Shown here: piece after piece, positions 1-7,380 of the stretch | How positions within the stretch are numbered: position 1 is the stretch's first letter | Layout of the letters: every line of letters starts with the position of its first letter | Assembly: GCA_023475835.1 (NCBI GenBank) | Contig: JAMCVM010000034.1 | Coordinates: 1 to 44,084, forward strand | Reading direction: 5' to 3' | From: Bacillota bacterium | Lineage (GTDB): Bacteria; Bacillota; Sulfobacillia; Sulfobacillales; Sulfobacillaceae | Length of the DNA stretch: 44,084 nucleotides | Position numbers and translations under genes: made by a program | Notes under the pieces: generated by a model | What the model saw: the letters and a program-made list of their open reading frames with translations, nothing else | What the model was told of the DNA's origin: nothing | The model's database searches: none

Positions 1-148
1 GACCCACATCGCATTCCCCCGTCGCCACCACGTGGCGAAAGGAGCGACGGGGCATCTTGATGAGGGCCCAGTAACACTGGGGCTCAGGGCACCACCGACG
101 GGACACCGATGGGCGTTTCCTGCCATCCTTCTCCTGCCGGGATCTTGA
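1..148 (+). CDS. TnpB (IS605/IS1341 type) C-terminal end, partial
   Basis: The frame starting at base 2 is open to a TGA at 146-148. Its central part, a VAKGATGHLDEG segment, matches the VKGATGHLEEG segment at the end of the TnpB pseudogene on the minus strand near 12600-12640. I infer that this is the last part of an RNA-guided TnpB nuclease gene whose body lies left of the window. The other frame also resembles its counterpart in the second copy (both end GERSDGAS then TGA at 58-60), so the true stop is uncertain. No catalytic motif is inside the window, so the call rests on homology to the second copy and on the adjoining structured RNA. Confidence 0.4.
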   Translation, partial: THIAFPRRHHVAKGATGHLDEGPVTLGLRAPPTGHRWAFPAILLLPGS

Positions 149-308
149 GCGGGGAGCCGGGGAAACGCATCCCGACTCCATGGGGCGGAAGCCACCCCCG
201 AGCAGACAATGAGCTTTACAGCGAGTCCTGGGGCTCCTGTGAGGACTGCGGGTCCCATAAGGGGCTGAGAAAAGCCGAAAGAGATTATTGTAGGTTTTTC
301 TAACCAGG
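10..308 (+). ncRNA. TnpB-associated omega/reRNA scaffold and element right end
   Basis: This block aligns almost end to end with the minus-strand block 12369-12660. Hairpins are preserved although their sequences differ. Stem 154-161/171-178 (8 positions, loop GAAACGCAT) pairs in both copies with two compensatory base pairs. Stem 67-71/77-81 around TAACA shows two more. Stem 225-229/242-246 (GTCCT/AGGAC) is invariant. Similarity stops abruptly after TTTTTCTAACCAGG at 308, which I take as the right end of the element. In the TnpB family, the transcript running from the gene's 3' end to the right end forms the guide scaffold, and flanking DNA supplies the guide. The RNA call follows from that family knowledge; expression is not shown. 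Confidence 0.62.
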
Positions 309-584
309 GCTCGAGGACTTTAATATATCCCGACGGCATGCGTTCCAGTGGCCGTCTTCAGATCGGCCTGGGAAAATCCGTTAGGGCTTTTCTACGCGGC
401 TATTGCAAGCGTCATGCGAACCGGGTTCTCGATAGTATCGGTCTAGAGGACCTAGCGCCAAAGCCTCCCCGTAGCTTCAGTACGGTAAAACAAAAAAACC
501 GTGGGGTCGGGCGAATCGAATGACGTGCTTTGGTTCCCACCGATCCCACGGGTGGTCGCGAAAGGTGTCGGCAAGATCTTCTGC

Positions 585-1130
585 TTAGGCTTGTCGACTC
601 AGCTTTCGCCACCAAGGTTGCCGTTTGGTCTCTAGAATTTTGCGGACTTGGTGTACCAATTCTTTGTCTCGGAAATCCAACATCCGATTGCGTTCACGTT
701 CCATATCCTTGGCTAATTGTTCCTGTTGGTCTAGCTTTTCGAGCAATTCGTCGCGCAAAAACTCCATTTCCTTGCGCATTTGATGCTGTTCGGATCCAAT
801 TAATGTTAGGCTATCCCCTAGTTTTTGTCGCAGGTTGGTCAGGGCTTCGCCAAGACTAACCGGAAGCGCGTCCTCTCCGGCCACCGTGATCATCATCGGC
901 ACCCCGTTTTCTGACAACGAAGCCTCTACTTGATCCGAGGTTCTGCCTCTCGCGTATTGGTCGCGAATTTGGACCAGCAGGTTGACGGCGTTCCGGGCGA
1001 TCATATAGTTTCGATGATTTTTTCGGGTGTTGAGATGGTGACCGTGTTGGGCCACGTATCGGCGAATCGTACGGTCTGGGATCCCGGTAGATTTCTCCAC
1101 CTCGGCAATGCTGAGCCATTCCTCTTCCAT
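585..1130 (-). CDS. MerR-like HTH / coiled-coil DNA-binding protein
   Basis: A protein of about 181 residues. The first 50 residues (WLSIAEVEKSTGIPDRTIRR) form a helix-turn-helix of the MerR/excisionase kind. Residues about 105-165 are rich in E, K, Q and R with heptad-like leucines and probably form a coiled coil, and the end is basic. This is the layout of the short MerR-like proteins with a C-terminal coiled coil found on Firmicute chromosomes and plasmids. I chose the ATG at 1130 because GGAGGGAG lies about nine bases upstream; an upstream in-frame start at 1190 would add residues lacking any domain. The gene is divergent from niaR, with 215 bp between. Its target and function are unknown. 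Confidence 0.7.
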   Translation of the reverse strand: MEEEWLSIAEVEKSTGIPDRTIRRYVAQHGHHLNTRKNHRNYMIARNAVNLLVQIRDQYARGRTSDQVEASLSENGVPMMITVAGEDALPVSLGEALTNLRQKLGDSLTLIGSEQHQMRKEMEFLRDELLEKLDQQEQLAKDMERERNRMLDFRDKELVHQVRKILETKRQPWWRKLSRQA

Positions 1131-1345
1131 AGTTAAGACTCCCTCCTCTGGGACCGAAGGGTACCCGGCCAAACGGCCGCCTCTCGGCACAGGTAATTTA
1201 TGCCATTTGATCCAGTATTTGTCAATTGCCTAGATCCGAAATCGTTAGCCCCCGGTCATGGATTAAACTGCCAACGCTCCCTCGATTCGAGTTATGATGA
1301 GAATCAGCCAAATTAGCGATTTGATCGTTTCTGGGAGGCCCACTC

Positions 1346-1867
1346 ATGACCAATGACCACGAAACTCGTCAGAGTCAACTGCTCTCTTTTTTGTCGGATG
1401 CCGCGGGACCGCTCCGAGGTGAAGACCTTGCTAAAACCCTGGGAGTGACCCGCCAAGTCGTGGTTCATGACATTGCCTTATTGCGAGCTTCCGGAGTGGA
1501 CGTGGTCGCGACTCCCCGCGGATACTATCTTGCCCGGGCGTCCTTGGGACGCCATCGAGAAGTCTTAGCCGTGCGCCATGGAGTTCAACAGACCGGGGAT
1601 GAACTGTATACTTTGGTCGATCATGGCATTTTAGTGGTTAATGTGATGGTTGAACATCCAGTATATGGGGAAATCTCAGGAACTCTACGCATTGAATCGC
1701 GGCTCGATGTCGACCAATTTTTAGATAAAATCAGCCGCCATCATGCCCATTTGCTGTCGGATTTGACCGGTGGCTACCATATGCACGAGGTGGAATTCAG
1801 CCATCGTGTCCAATTGGATAAGGCGGTCGCAGCGTTGGAGGCACGGGGCATCGAGGTCTTTCCCTAG
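1346..1867 (+). CDS. niaR: NiaR-type niacin-responsive transcriptional repressor
   Basis: A 173-residue protein with an N-terminal HTH_11 winged helix (about 8-60) and a C-terminal 3H domain (about 70-170). Candidate metal and ligand residues of the 3H domain are His78, Glu86, His145 and His147, spaced as in the family (RHGVQQTGDELY and YHMHEVEF). NiaR/YrxA proteins repress NAD biosynthesis and niacin uptake genes when nicotinic acid is plentiful. The start has GGGAGG seven bases upstream. The next plus-strand gene is an NCS1 permease 448 bp away, so niaR may control both itself and that transporter. Family assignment is confident; the regulon is inference. Confidence 0.85.
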   Translation: MTNDHETRQSQLLSFLSDAAGPLRGEDLAKTLGVTRQVVVHDIALLRASGVDVVATPRGYYLARASLGRHREVLAVRHGVQQTGDELYTLVDHGILVVNVMVEHPVYGEISGTLRIESRLDVDQFLDKISRHHAHLLSDLTGGYHMHEVEFSHRVQLDKAVAALEARGIEVFP

Positions 1868-2065
1868 CCCGATGGTTGACAGCGGCTGAACACGATCTGC
1901 AGTCGATTGCAGTCCGCAATGATGGTCTAAGTCGGCTTTGATCATTTTGCTGTTATCCATGGTTCCTTCCCAGCCTGGCTCCGCACCTAGCGTTTTCGCT
2001 GCCGAGCTCGGACTTAATTAAAAGATCGTCCGGCTTGTCCATAATCATCTTTTATGTGTTAACGT

Positions 2066-2077
2066 CTGTATATACAG
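2066..2077. promoter_or_regulatory. 12-bp palindrome, candidate repressor operator
   Basis: CTGTATATACAG is a perfect palindrome in the AT-rich stretch between niaR and the NCS1 permease gene, 239 bp before the permease start. Its position suggests an operator, possibly for NiaR. I have not matched it to a known NiaR consensus. Confidence 0.35.
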
Positions 2078-2122
2078 TGAAGCTCCTTCCGACCGTCATC
2101 GCTGGCGAAACTCGGGTGCGAG

Positions 2123-2143
2123 TGAAACTTAGGCCGCGTCGGG
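2123..2143 (+). other. GC-rich leader hairpin
   Basis: GCCGCGTC and GACGCGGC form a perfect 8-bp stem with a five-base loop in the long untranslated region before the permease gene. No run of T follows, so it does not look like an intrinsic terminator. It may be part of a structured leader. Confidence 0.35.
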
Positions 2144-2315
2144 CGGACGCGGCTTGGATGCACACGGGAGCTCAGGGTCATGGGCAATGGCCAGCGAAAA
2201 GGGTTGTCGGAGGCCATCCGAGGAGATCCAGGAGGGAACTGAAACCACAATGAGGACAAATGTATGGGATCGATCGGGACCCGGTGCCGAAAATTCGCAG
2301 GGAGTGTGATCGGCA

Positions 2316-3680
2316 ATGAAATCGATAGGCAATGGTGCAGTGTACGGAGAGACTGTAGTTCAGATAGAACCCTATGGGGCTCAGATAGTCCCGGATTCAG
2401 AACGGCACGGCAACGCTCGTGGTCAATTTACCTTGTGGTTAGGCAGTAATCTAACCATTGCCGATTACGCGCTGGGATTTTTTCCGATTTACCTTGGCAT
2501 GTCCTGGACATGGACCATTTCCGCGATATTGGTGGGAAATCTCCTGGGCGGACTGGCGATGGCCCTATGCGCGGGACTGGGACCCGAATATGGGGCCCCC
2601 CAATTAATTATTAGTCGTTTGGTGTTTGGCCGACGGGGAGGGTACGTTCCCGCTTTCTTGAACTACATCAGTACGATTGGTTGGTTCTCGGTCAACAATA
2701 TCCTGGGCTCTTTTGGGCTCAAGGTGCTTTGGCCCAGTCTTCATTTTTGGCAGGCGGCGGTTCTCTTGGTTGTGGTGCAGGGCATCGTCGCGGTTTTTGG
2801 GTACAATTTTATTCATCTCTACGAGCGTATCATGGCGGTGGTGTTGGGGCTTATGTTTCTTGGAGTCACCGTGATGGCTTTGGACAAGCCAGCGAAACTC
2901 GCCGCCTATCATCCCGTGATGCATTCGCCTTGGATTGCGTTTGCGATTATGGTAGCGGCAGCCTTGTCCTATATTGGAAGTTGGGGACCTTACGCCGCCG
3001 ACTACAGCCGCTATTTACCTTTGGTTACGAAACGCATGCCAGTCGTGGTCTGGAGTTTTCTTGGAGCCTTTATTGCCTCTGTCTGGCTCGAATTGGTGGG
3101 CGCCCTGGTCGGAGTGTTAGCTGGAGCCAGTGCCAATCCGATTGACGCGTTGCACCGAGTCACGGGCAGCCTAGGCGATGTCTCGGTGGTCGCCATTATT
3201 TTAGGGGGGACTGCGGCCGATGCGCTTAACATTTACTCCAACTCTCTGTCCGCCGGGGCTCTTGATATTAAAATGCCAAGATGGCGGTTGGCCGTCCTGG
3301 CTGGACTGCTGGGACTCGGGCTAAGCATCGCTGGATCGGGCGCGTTCGAAACCTATTATGACAATTTTCTACTGCTGCTGGGCTATTGGATGACACCATG
3401 GATGGGGGTGCTGTTTGCCGAGCTCTATGGACGGCATACTCAGACGAAAAATATCGACGGAATTCGGTGGCGTGGTCTAATCAGTTTTTTGGTCGGACTG
3501 ACCATCTCTGTCCCCTTTATGAGTTCGACCCTCTTTGAGGGCCCGATTGCTAAACGCTTGGGTGGGGCCGATTTAACCTTCTACGTCGGATTCTTGGTCG
3601 CTTTTTTTCTGTATTGGGGTTGGGGACGGGTCCTGAACGGGGTTGGTTCTAGCCATCTACGAGACGAAAAGCCTTCGTAG
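2316..3680 (+). CDS. NCS1-family nucleobase/vitamin permease
   Basis: A 454-residue, very hydrophobic protein of the nucleobase-cation-symport-1 family, with about twelve predicted membrane helices from residue about 45 on. The first helix segment (LTIADYALGFFPIYLGMSW) and the WGPYAADYSRYLP region with its conserved Asp/Tyr and Arg are typical of the cytosine/purine/allantoin/thiamine permease fold. A polar N-terminal tail of about 40 residues precedes the first helix. NCS1 members import cytosine, purines, hydantoins, allantoin or vitamins, and yeast Nrt1, a nicotinamide riboside importer, also belongs to this superfamily. The gene follows niaR, so an NAD-precursor substrate is plausible but unproven. 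GGGAG lies about 12 bases before the ATG. Confidence 0.85.
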   Translation: MKSIGNGAVYGETVVQIEPYGAQIVPDSERHGNARGQFTLWLGSNLTIADYALGFFPIYLGMSWTWTISAILVGNLLGGLAMALCAGLGPEYGAPQLIISRLVFGRRGGYVPAFLNYISTIGWFSVNNILGSFGLKVLWPSLHFWQAAVLLVVVQGIVAVFGYNFIHLYERIMAVVLGLMFLGVTVMALDKPAKLAAYHPVMHSPWIAFAIMVAAALSYIGSWGPYAADYSRYLPLVTKRMPVVVWSFLGAFIASVWLELVGALVGVLAGASANPIDALHRVTGSLGDVSVVAIILGGTAADALNIYSNSLSAGALDIKMPRWRLAVLAGLLGLGLSIAGSGAFETYYDNFLLLLGYWMTPWMGVLFAELYGRHTQTKNIDGIRWRGLISFLVGLTISVPFMSSTLFEGPIAKRLGGADLTFYVGFLVAFFLYWGWGRVLNGVGSSHLRDEKPS

Positions 3681-4418
3681 GGCGGCCCGCTGGCCCTTGA
3701 GGTCTTCCCGCAGACTTTTTAAGAGGGGTTTTGGTCCGCAACAAAAAAGTCGTTTTTTCACCAAACGACACTTTTGGGATAGATGGAGACGGGTTATTAA
3801 GGCTCTTTCAAGCGGCTCGGTCCGCGTAGACGAGTCAGGAATGCCTGTCATTGTGGGTTCACGACCGCAAACAACATGGCCAACGGGGGATCATTTCAGG
3901 TGAATGTTTTGGGGCACGGTCGATACGGCAGATGCCAATGCAGCAAAGAGGATTTTAACGCGGAGCACCGATTTTGAGATCAAACCGTGGATGACCAAAG
4001 AGGCTATTATCCTCCTCGCGGACGACAATAGACGAAATTTCGTTACGGTTTGCCGCCGGTTCGGTGAGAGAATCCGATGGCGTTGCTCCTCAACTCAACC
4101 CATCTATGGTGATCTGCGAGGCGGATAACAAGATCTTGGATCAGCCAAACGCTCAATTACGGGAGCAATCCCCGGCGCCAATTCAGAAGTGGCTAGGCTT
4201 TTACAGACACTCGTCACCGTTATGGCCAGACTCCAACTGGAGGAAAACACCGTGGTTCCAAAAGCGGAGAGCGAACAATCAGCGGAAAACGAACGTGGGG
4301 AACTTTAGGTGAGTGTTCGGTAACGGTCGCTGGGACCACCGACGGCGACCTTAGTCCTTCTTAGTCCTTGGGGTGGGCGGCCCCACGTATGAGCAGCGGA
4401 CAAAATAACGCGGGGTCC
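3681..4418. other. 738-bp region without a convincing gene; possible decayed insertion
   Basis: Short overlapping frames occur on the plus strand, none with a good ribosome binding site and a family I recognise. A weak inverted repeat (GTCGTTT 3749-3755, AAACGAC 3763-3769, then ACTTTT) could terminate the permease transcript. The peptide near 3990-4080, including FVTVCRRFG, faintly resembles the N-terminal helix-turn-helix of IS481/IS3 transposases. A frame at 4147-4307 reads smoothly but has no start. I regard the region as degenerate. Confidence 0.3.
3745..3776 (+). terminator. weak terminator-like hairpin after the NCS1 permease
   Basis: A 7-bp stem (GTCGTTT/AAACGAC) with a seven-base loop is flanked by a run of A and followed by CACTTTT, 65 bp past the permease stop. 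The stem is AT-rich and the T run is short, so the call is tentative. Confidence 0.3.
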
Positions 4419-5156
4419 TCACTCTTTTTTAGCCATTTCTGACGCCATCTCGCCGTCATTTTTGGCTGATACCAATCGGCCCAGTTGTTCAAAAATTTGA
4501 TTCCACATCGGTGGAGTTAACCGCCCGCTGCGGGTGTTACGCTGGGAGCAATGATAGCTGGCCAATAGCCAACGTTTATTTCGGTCAAAACGATAGACGC
4601 GGCCGTGCTCAAATACCGGTCGTTTCTTCAGCCCCTCCCCCATCTCCTGAAGCCATCGGATATAGCCTTCAAATGCTACTCGGCCCAGGGTTAGCACACC
4701 TTCTGAGCGTGGCAGCAATGTGAGTTCTTGGTGCAAGAAGGTTTGGCAGGCGTCGATTTCATCACGCGAAGGCTTGTCCCCGGGCGGGGCGCAACGCACC
4801 AAATTAGTGATGTACACGTCACGCAGAGTCAGCCCATCATTCATCGCAATAGATGATGAGCTATTGGCAAACCCGTATCGAAACAAGGCATCATAAAGCC
4901 ACCCGCCAGCGGCATCCCCGGTAAATGGTCGGCCAGTGCGGTTGGCGCCATGACGCCCTGGGGCGAGTCCGATGATGACGATGCGTGCATTCTGGTCGCC
5001 AAATCCGGCTACAGGCTTTCCCCAATAGGGCTGGTCGCGATACCGTGCCTGTTGCCCCTGGGCGGTCTCACACCATGCTCGCAGTCGTTGGCAACGATCA
5101 CAAGCATGGACTAAAGACGCCAAGCCAGATAACGATAATGATTGCTCCATATGCAT
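4419..5156 (-). CDS. uracil-DNA glycosylase, family 5 (UDGb type)
   Basis: About 245 residues from the ATG at 5156 (or 5150). Motif A is GLAPGRHGANRTGRPFTGD, which is characteristic of family 5 enzymes because Ala-Pro-Gly replaces the usual acidic residue. Motif C is YHCSQRNTRSGRLT, with Cys where Pro is usual. Cysteines at about 19 and 22 (CDRC) and a later pair in the RCAPPGD...ACQ stretch are the likely 4Fe-4S ligands. The enzyme should remove uracil, and probably hypoxanthine or other deaminated bases, from DNA, which suits a thermoacidophile. The frame runs open upstream to 5519, but that extension has no domain and is unlikely to be translated. No clear ribosome binding site is visible. 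Confidence 0.85.
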   Translation of the reverse strand: MHMEQSLSLSGLASLVHACDRCQRLRAWCETAQGQQARYRDQPYWGKPVAGFGDQNARIVIIGLAPGRHGANRTGRPFTGDAAGGWLYDALFRYGFANSSSSIAMNDGLTLRDVYITNLVRCAPPGDKPSRDEIDACQTFLHQELTLLPRSEGVLTLGRVAFEGYIRWLQEMGEGLKKRPVFEHGRVYRFDRNKRWLLASYHCSQRNTRSGRLTPPMWNQIFEQLGRLVSAKNDGEMASEMAKKE

Positions 5157-5563
5157 AGTATAGCTTAGAAAAGAAGATGTCGAAACCAAACCCCGAGCGC
5201 AGGCGGCCAAAGGCAGATGAATGGGCTTCCCCCCACCCCGTCGGCCGATGTGGCCAATGTTGGCTTGGAGGCAATCATCCATGAGGCGGCGCCGTGACGT
5301 CGAAACGATTGTTCCGCGGTTGGCGATCTGGGCACCATAAAGGAAGACATGGGGTTGCTCTAGACTGTCGTCGTGAGATCTCTTGGGCCGGTGTGCGTTC
5401 CCTAAGTGCCTAACCTGGTGGCTGGCAAGCCCATCGCCCGGTCTTGGATGCCTACGAGCTACCGTTTTGAGGCTGCTCGCCGAAGAGGAAGAGCCCAGTG
5501 GAGGAAGATCGGATGACACTCGGTTAAGATTCTTTCGTCCCGAAATACCAAGGCGAGACTTTA
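5157..5563. other. 407 bp with no recognisable gene
   Basis: The region lies between the UDG start and a small plus-strand reading frame. It holds only a meaningless extension of the UDG frame and short shadow frames. TATACT at about 5157-5162 on the minus strand sits just before the UDG ATG, but I see no matching -35 box. Confidence 0.4.
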
Positions 5564-5773
5564 GTGTCTAAGGTCCGAACGTTAGCGGATGTGAGTCATA
5601 GCAATGCGAAGGTGGTGGATTTTCCAAAAAATCGTCAGCAACGACACTCGTTTTCCGATTGGTTGCATAGTTCTAGAAGAGCAGAGTGTGCCTGGATCAA
5701 GCGATCGGGCGAAGGGAAGGAAATTGAGCAACTCGCCCACCTGATGACGGACCGCTCACGCTCCACGTCATAG
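5564..5773 (+). CDS. hypothetical small protein
   Basis: A 69-residue reading frame starting with GTG, with only a weak GGCGAG upstream. The product is polar, with basic N-terminal and central stretches (KNRQQR, SSRRAEC) and no domain I recognise. It precedes the GT2 gene in the same direction by 58 bp and could be its upstream partner, or be chance. Kept as a low-confidence call. Confidence 0.25.
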   Translation: MSKVRTLADVSHSNAKVVDFPKNRQQRHSFSDWLHSSRRAECAWIKRSGEGKEIEQLAHLMTDRSRSTS

Positions 5774-5831
5774 GCTTTCTGGGCAAAAGGCAAGGAAGTA
5801 CAAAATTGGCCCCTCAGAGGAGCAAAAGGCC

Positions 5832-6812
5832 GTGCACAACGCTATTCGTGACCAGTTCAATCCGCCGTGGCCGGAAGCGGAAAGAGCGGGCGTATTGAAT
5901 CAGCAGGGACATTTGCAGTGGAACTCGGCGAGCCTAGAGGAACATCCGTTGCATTGGAAATGGTCCGCTGTCATTCCGGCTCACAACGAAGGACGTACGA
6001 TCGCCCAGGTTCTGCAAGCAGTGCAGGAACTACCGCTTGATCAAATCATTGTGGTCGTCAATGGGTCGATTGACGATACCAAGGCGGTAGCGGAACGCTA
6101 TGGCTGCCGCGTGTTAGAATACGACTCGGTGCTGGGTCACGATATTGGCCGGGCATTGGGGGCAAAATCGGCGATCGAGGCGGATGCCGAGGCGGTGTTA
6201 TTCATGGATGCCGATATCATCGTTCGCAGTCATGAGTTATTTCCATTCCTCTCGGGCGTAGAGCGAGGCCTTGATGTGGCGCTTAATGATGTGAGTCGCC
6301 TCACGCTGTTCAATCCTCAACATCCCGTCAATATCGCCAAGGCCTACTTGAATTGGGTGCTCGGTCGATCAGACCTAGGTTATAGCTCCATGACGGGGAT
6401 CCCTCACGCCCTTAGCCGCAAAGCCATCGAAGCCATTGGCTGCGCGCCACTGGCAGTGCCGCCACTGGCCCATGCGAAAGCGGTGCTGGCGGGTCTCAGC
6501 GTAGGGGTGGCCGGCCCCGTCGATGTCGTGGCCAGAAACCGAATCCACGGCGTGGATTCCCGCTTCAGTTCCGGGCAGTTGGAGCACATCATCTTAGGCG
6601 ACCATTTAGAGGCTCTCGCCTATCTGGTTAGTATCCGCGGAGTCCGAGGAGGCTTTACCGATGGAGAACGGGAGCGCTCCCGCCTGGGTCCTTTTGAGGC
6701 GAGGCCGCCGGGATCTTTGGCGAGTGCCCCGGCGACCCGAGCAGTCGTACCTCACGGATGGGCCCAGAAACTTAAATCTTCTGGAAGTGATCCACATCCA
6801 AAACAAAGATGA
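5832..6812 (+). CDS. family 2 glycosyltransferase
   Basis: A 326-residue cytoplasmic GT-A glycosyltransferase. The nucleotide-sugar fold begins at about residue 44 with WSAVIPAHNEGRTIAQVL. It continues with VVVNGSIDDTKAVAERYG and the metal-binding FMDADI (DxD-like) near 126. The middle part (SMTGIPHALSR) fits the acceptor side of GT2 enzymes such as GpgS/dolichol-phosphate-type transferases. The start is GTG, with GGAG about 12 bases upstream. The last roughly 60 residues are low in hydrophobicity, rich in Arg, Pro and Ser, and overlap the convergent darA gene by 41 bp. A recent frameshift may therefore have replaced the original C-terminus. The acceptor is unknown. Confidence 0.75.
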   Translation: MHNAIRDQFNPPWPEAERAGVLNQQGHLQWNSASLEEHPLHWKWSAVIPAHNEGRTIAQVLQAVQELPLDQIIVVVNGSIDDTKAVAERYGCRVLEYDSVLGHDIGRALGAKSAIEADAEAVLFMDADIIVRSHELFPFLSGVERGLDVALNDVSRLTLFNPQHPVNIAKAYLNWVLGRSDLGYSSMTGIPHALSRKAIEAIGCAPLAVPPLAHAKAVLAGLSVGVAGPVDVVARNRIHGVDSRFSSGQLEHIILGDHLEALAYLVSIRGVRGGFTDGERERSRLGPFEARPPGSLASAPATRAVVPHGWAQKLKSSGSDPHPKQR

Positions 6813-7098
6813 CCGCGCCTCCGACCGACACAGTGACCGGAGAGACGTACGCGTCGGGGTGCATCGAACCCAGGTCGGGCTTGTGCATGACGTCGCGACG
6901 ATGACAATGACGAGAAATCAGATCAATGACGGAATTGACTGCGCCGTCGTCTACGCCGGCCATGATCATGACACTGCCACGCTGTAAAAATCCTCCACGA
7001 GTCTTGACACTGGTGTGGGCCACTTTGCCTTGGCGAAGAGAACGCGTGACCTCGTTGGAGTCTTGGTCTTGCACTATGGCTACGATCATTTTCATCAC
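6772..7098 (-). CDS. darA: PII-like cyclic-di-AMP receptor DarA
   Basis: About 108 residues closely following the Bacillus DarA (YaaQ) pattern. It starts MKMIVAIVQDQDS, then has a TRGGFLQRGS loop, GVDDGAVNSVIDLI, and ends with VGGAVIFVLDVDHFQ. This trimeric ferredoxin-like protein binds c-di-AMP in the cytosol and passes the signal to partners not yet settled. AAGGAG lies eight bases before a GTG at 7098 and eleven before the ATG at 7095; either could be used, and homologues begin at the ATG. The gene stands alone and converges on the GT2 gene. In Bacillus it sits near tmk and holB, which are absent here. Confidence 0.88.
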   Translation of the reverse strand: MMKMIVAIVQDQDSNEVTRSLRQGKVAHTSVKTRGGFLQRGSVMIMAGVDDGAVNSVIDLISRHCHRRDVMHKPDLGSMHPDAYVSPVTVSVGGAVIFVLDVDHFQKI

Positions 7099-7116
7099 TA
7101 GGCCTGCTCCTTAAAA

Positions 7117-7134
7117 CGTGGACGGATATCCACG
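7117..7134. other. hairpin near the end of a TnpB relic, upstream of darA
   Basis: CGTGGA/TCCACG makes a 6-bp stem with a six-base loop. Read on the plus strand it is followed by CTAGATTTTT and resembles a short terminator. Read on the minus strand it lies between the TnpB relic and darA and could be the subterminal hairpin of that element. It also lies within the likely darA 5' leader. Confidence 0.3.
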
Positions 7135-7199
7135 CTAGATTTTTCCTGGTTGCACGTGTTCCGACTCCCATGGGGCTCGGTACTGTGGGGGTTAACACT

Positions 7200-7380
7200 T
7201 CCCAGGCGTAACTGTTCGAGAAGCTCTCAGTAGTGAAACTCCCTGAGGATTTGATGCCCCTCAGCTTGGGCCAAGTTTTTCTCCGCATTTAGACCACGGT
7301 CTACGCGAGCCCCGCAGTTGGAGGCATGCTATCTCCGATTCTTCAAAATGAAAGCGTGTCGCTTCTAGCCACCACAACAA
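7200..7380 (-). pseudogene. relic of a TnpB/OrfB C-terminal zinc ribbon (IS200/IS605 family)
   Basis: On the minus strand the peptide SNCGARVDRGLNAEKNLAQA matches the end of the TnpB zinc ribbon, whose usual form is CxxCGxxxDRDxNAAxNL. The upstream half (RFHFEESEIAC) lies in another frame, and removing one C in TGCCTCCAACTGC would join the two halves. A stop interrupts the peptide soon after, at FHY. The rest of the nuclease is not recognisable, so this is an old degraded insertion. It belongs to a different TnpB group from the copies at the left end and near 13000, whose C-termini look different. Confidence 0.55.

Noticed and set aside
109-303. A 64-codon plus-strand frame near the left end as an independent gene
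   Set aside because: It lies wholly within the structured RNA, has no ribosome binding site, and its resemblance to the second copy can come from RNA conservation. Kept only as a finding.
5157-5519. N-terminal extension of the uracil-DNA glycosylase frame
   Set aside because: The extra 120 residues have no domain and a non-coding composition. The conserved enzyme begins near 5156.
7116-7145. Hairpin followed by ATTTTT as a terminator for the GT2 gene
   Set aside because: It lies beyond the whole darA gene, about 300 bp past the GT2 stop, so it is more likely part of the TnpB relic end or the darA leader.
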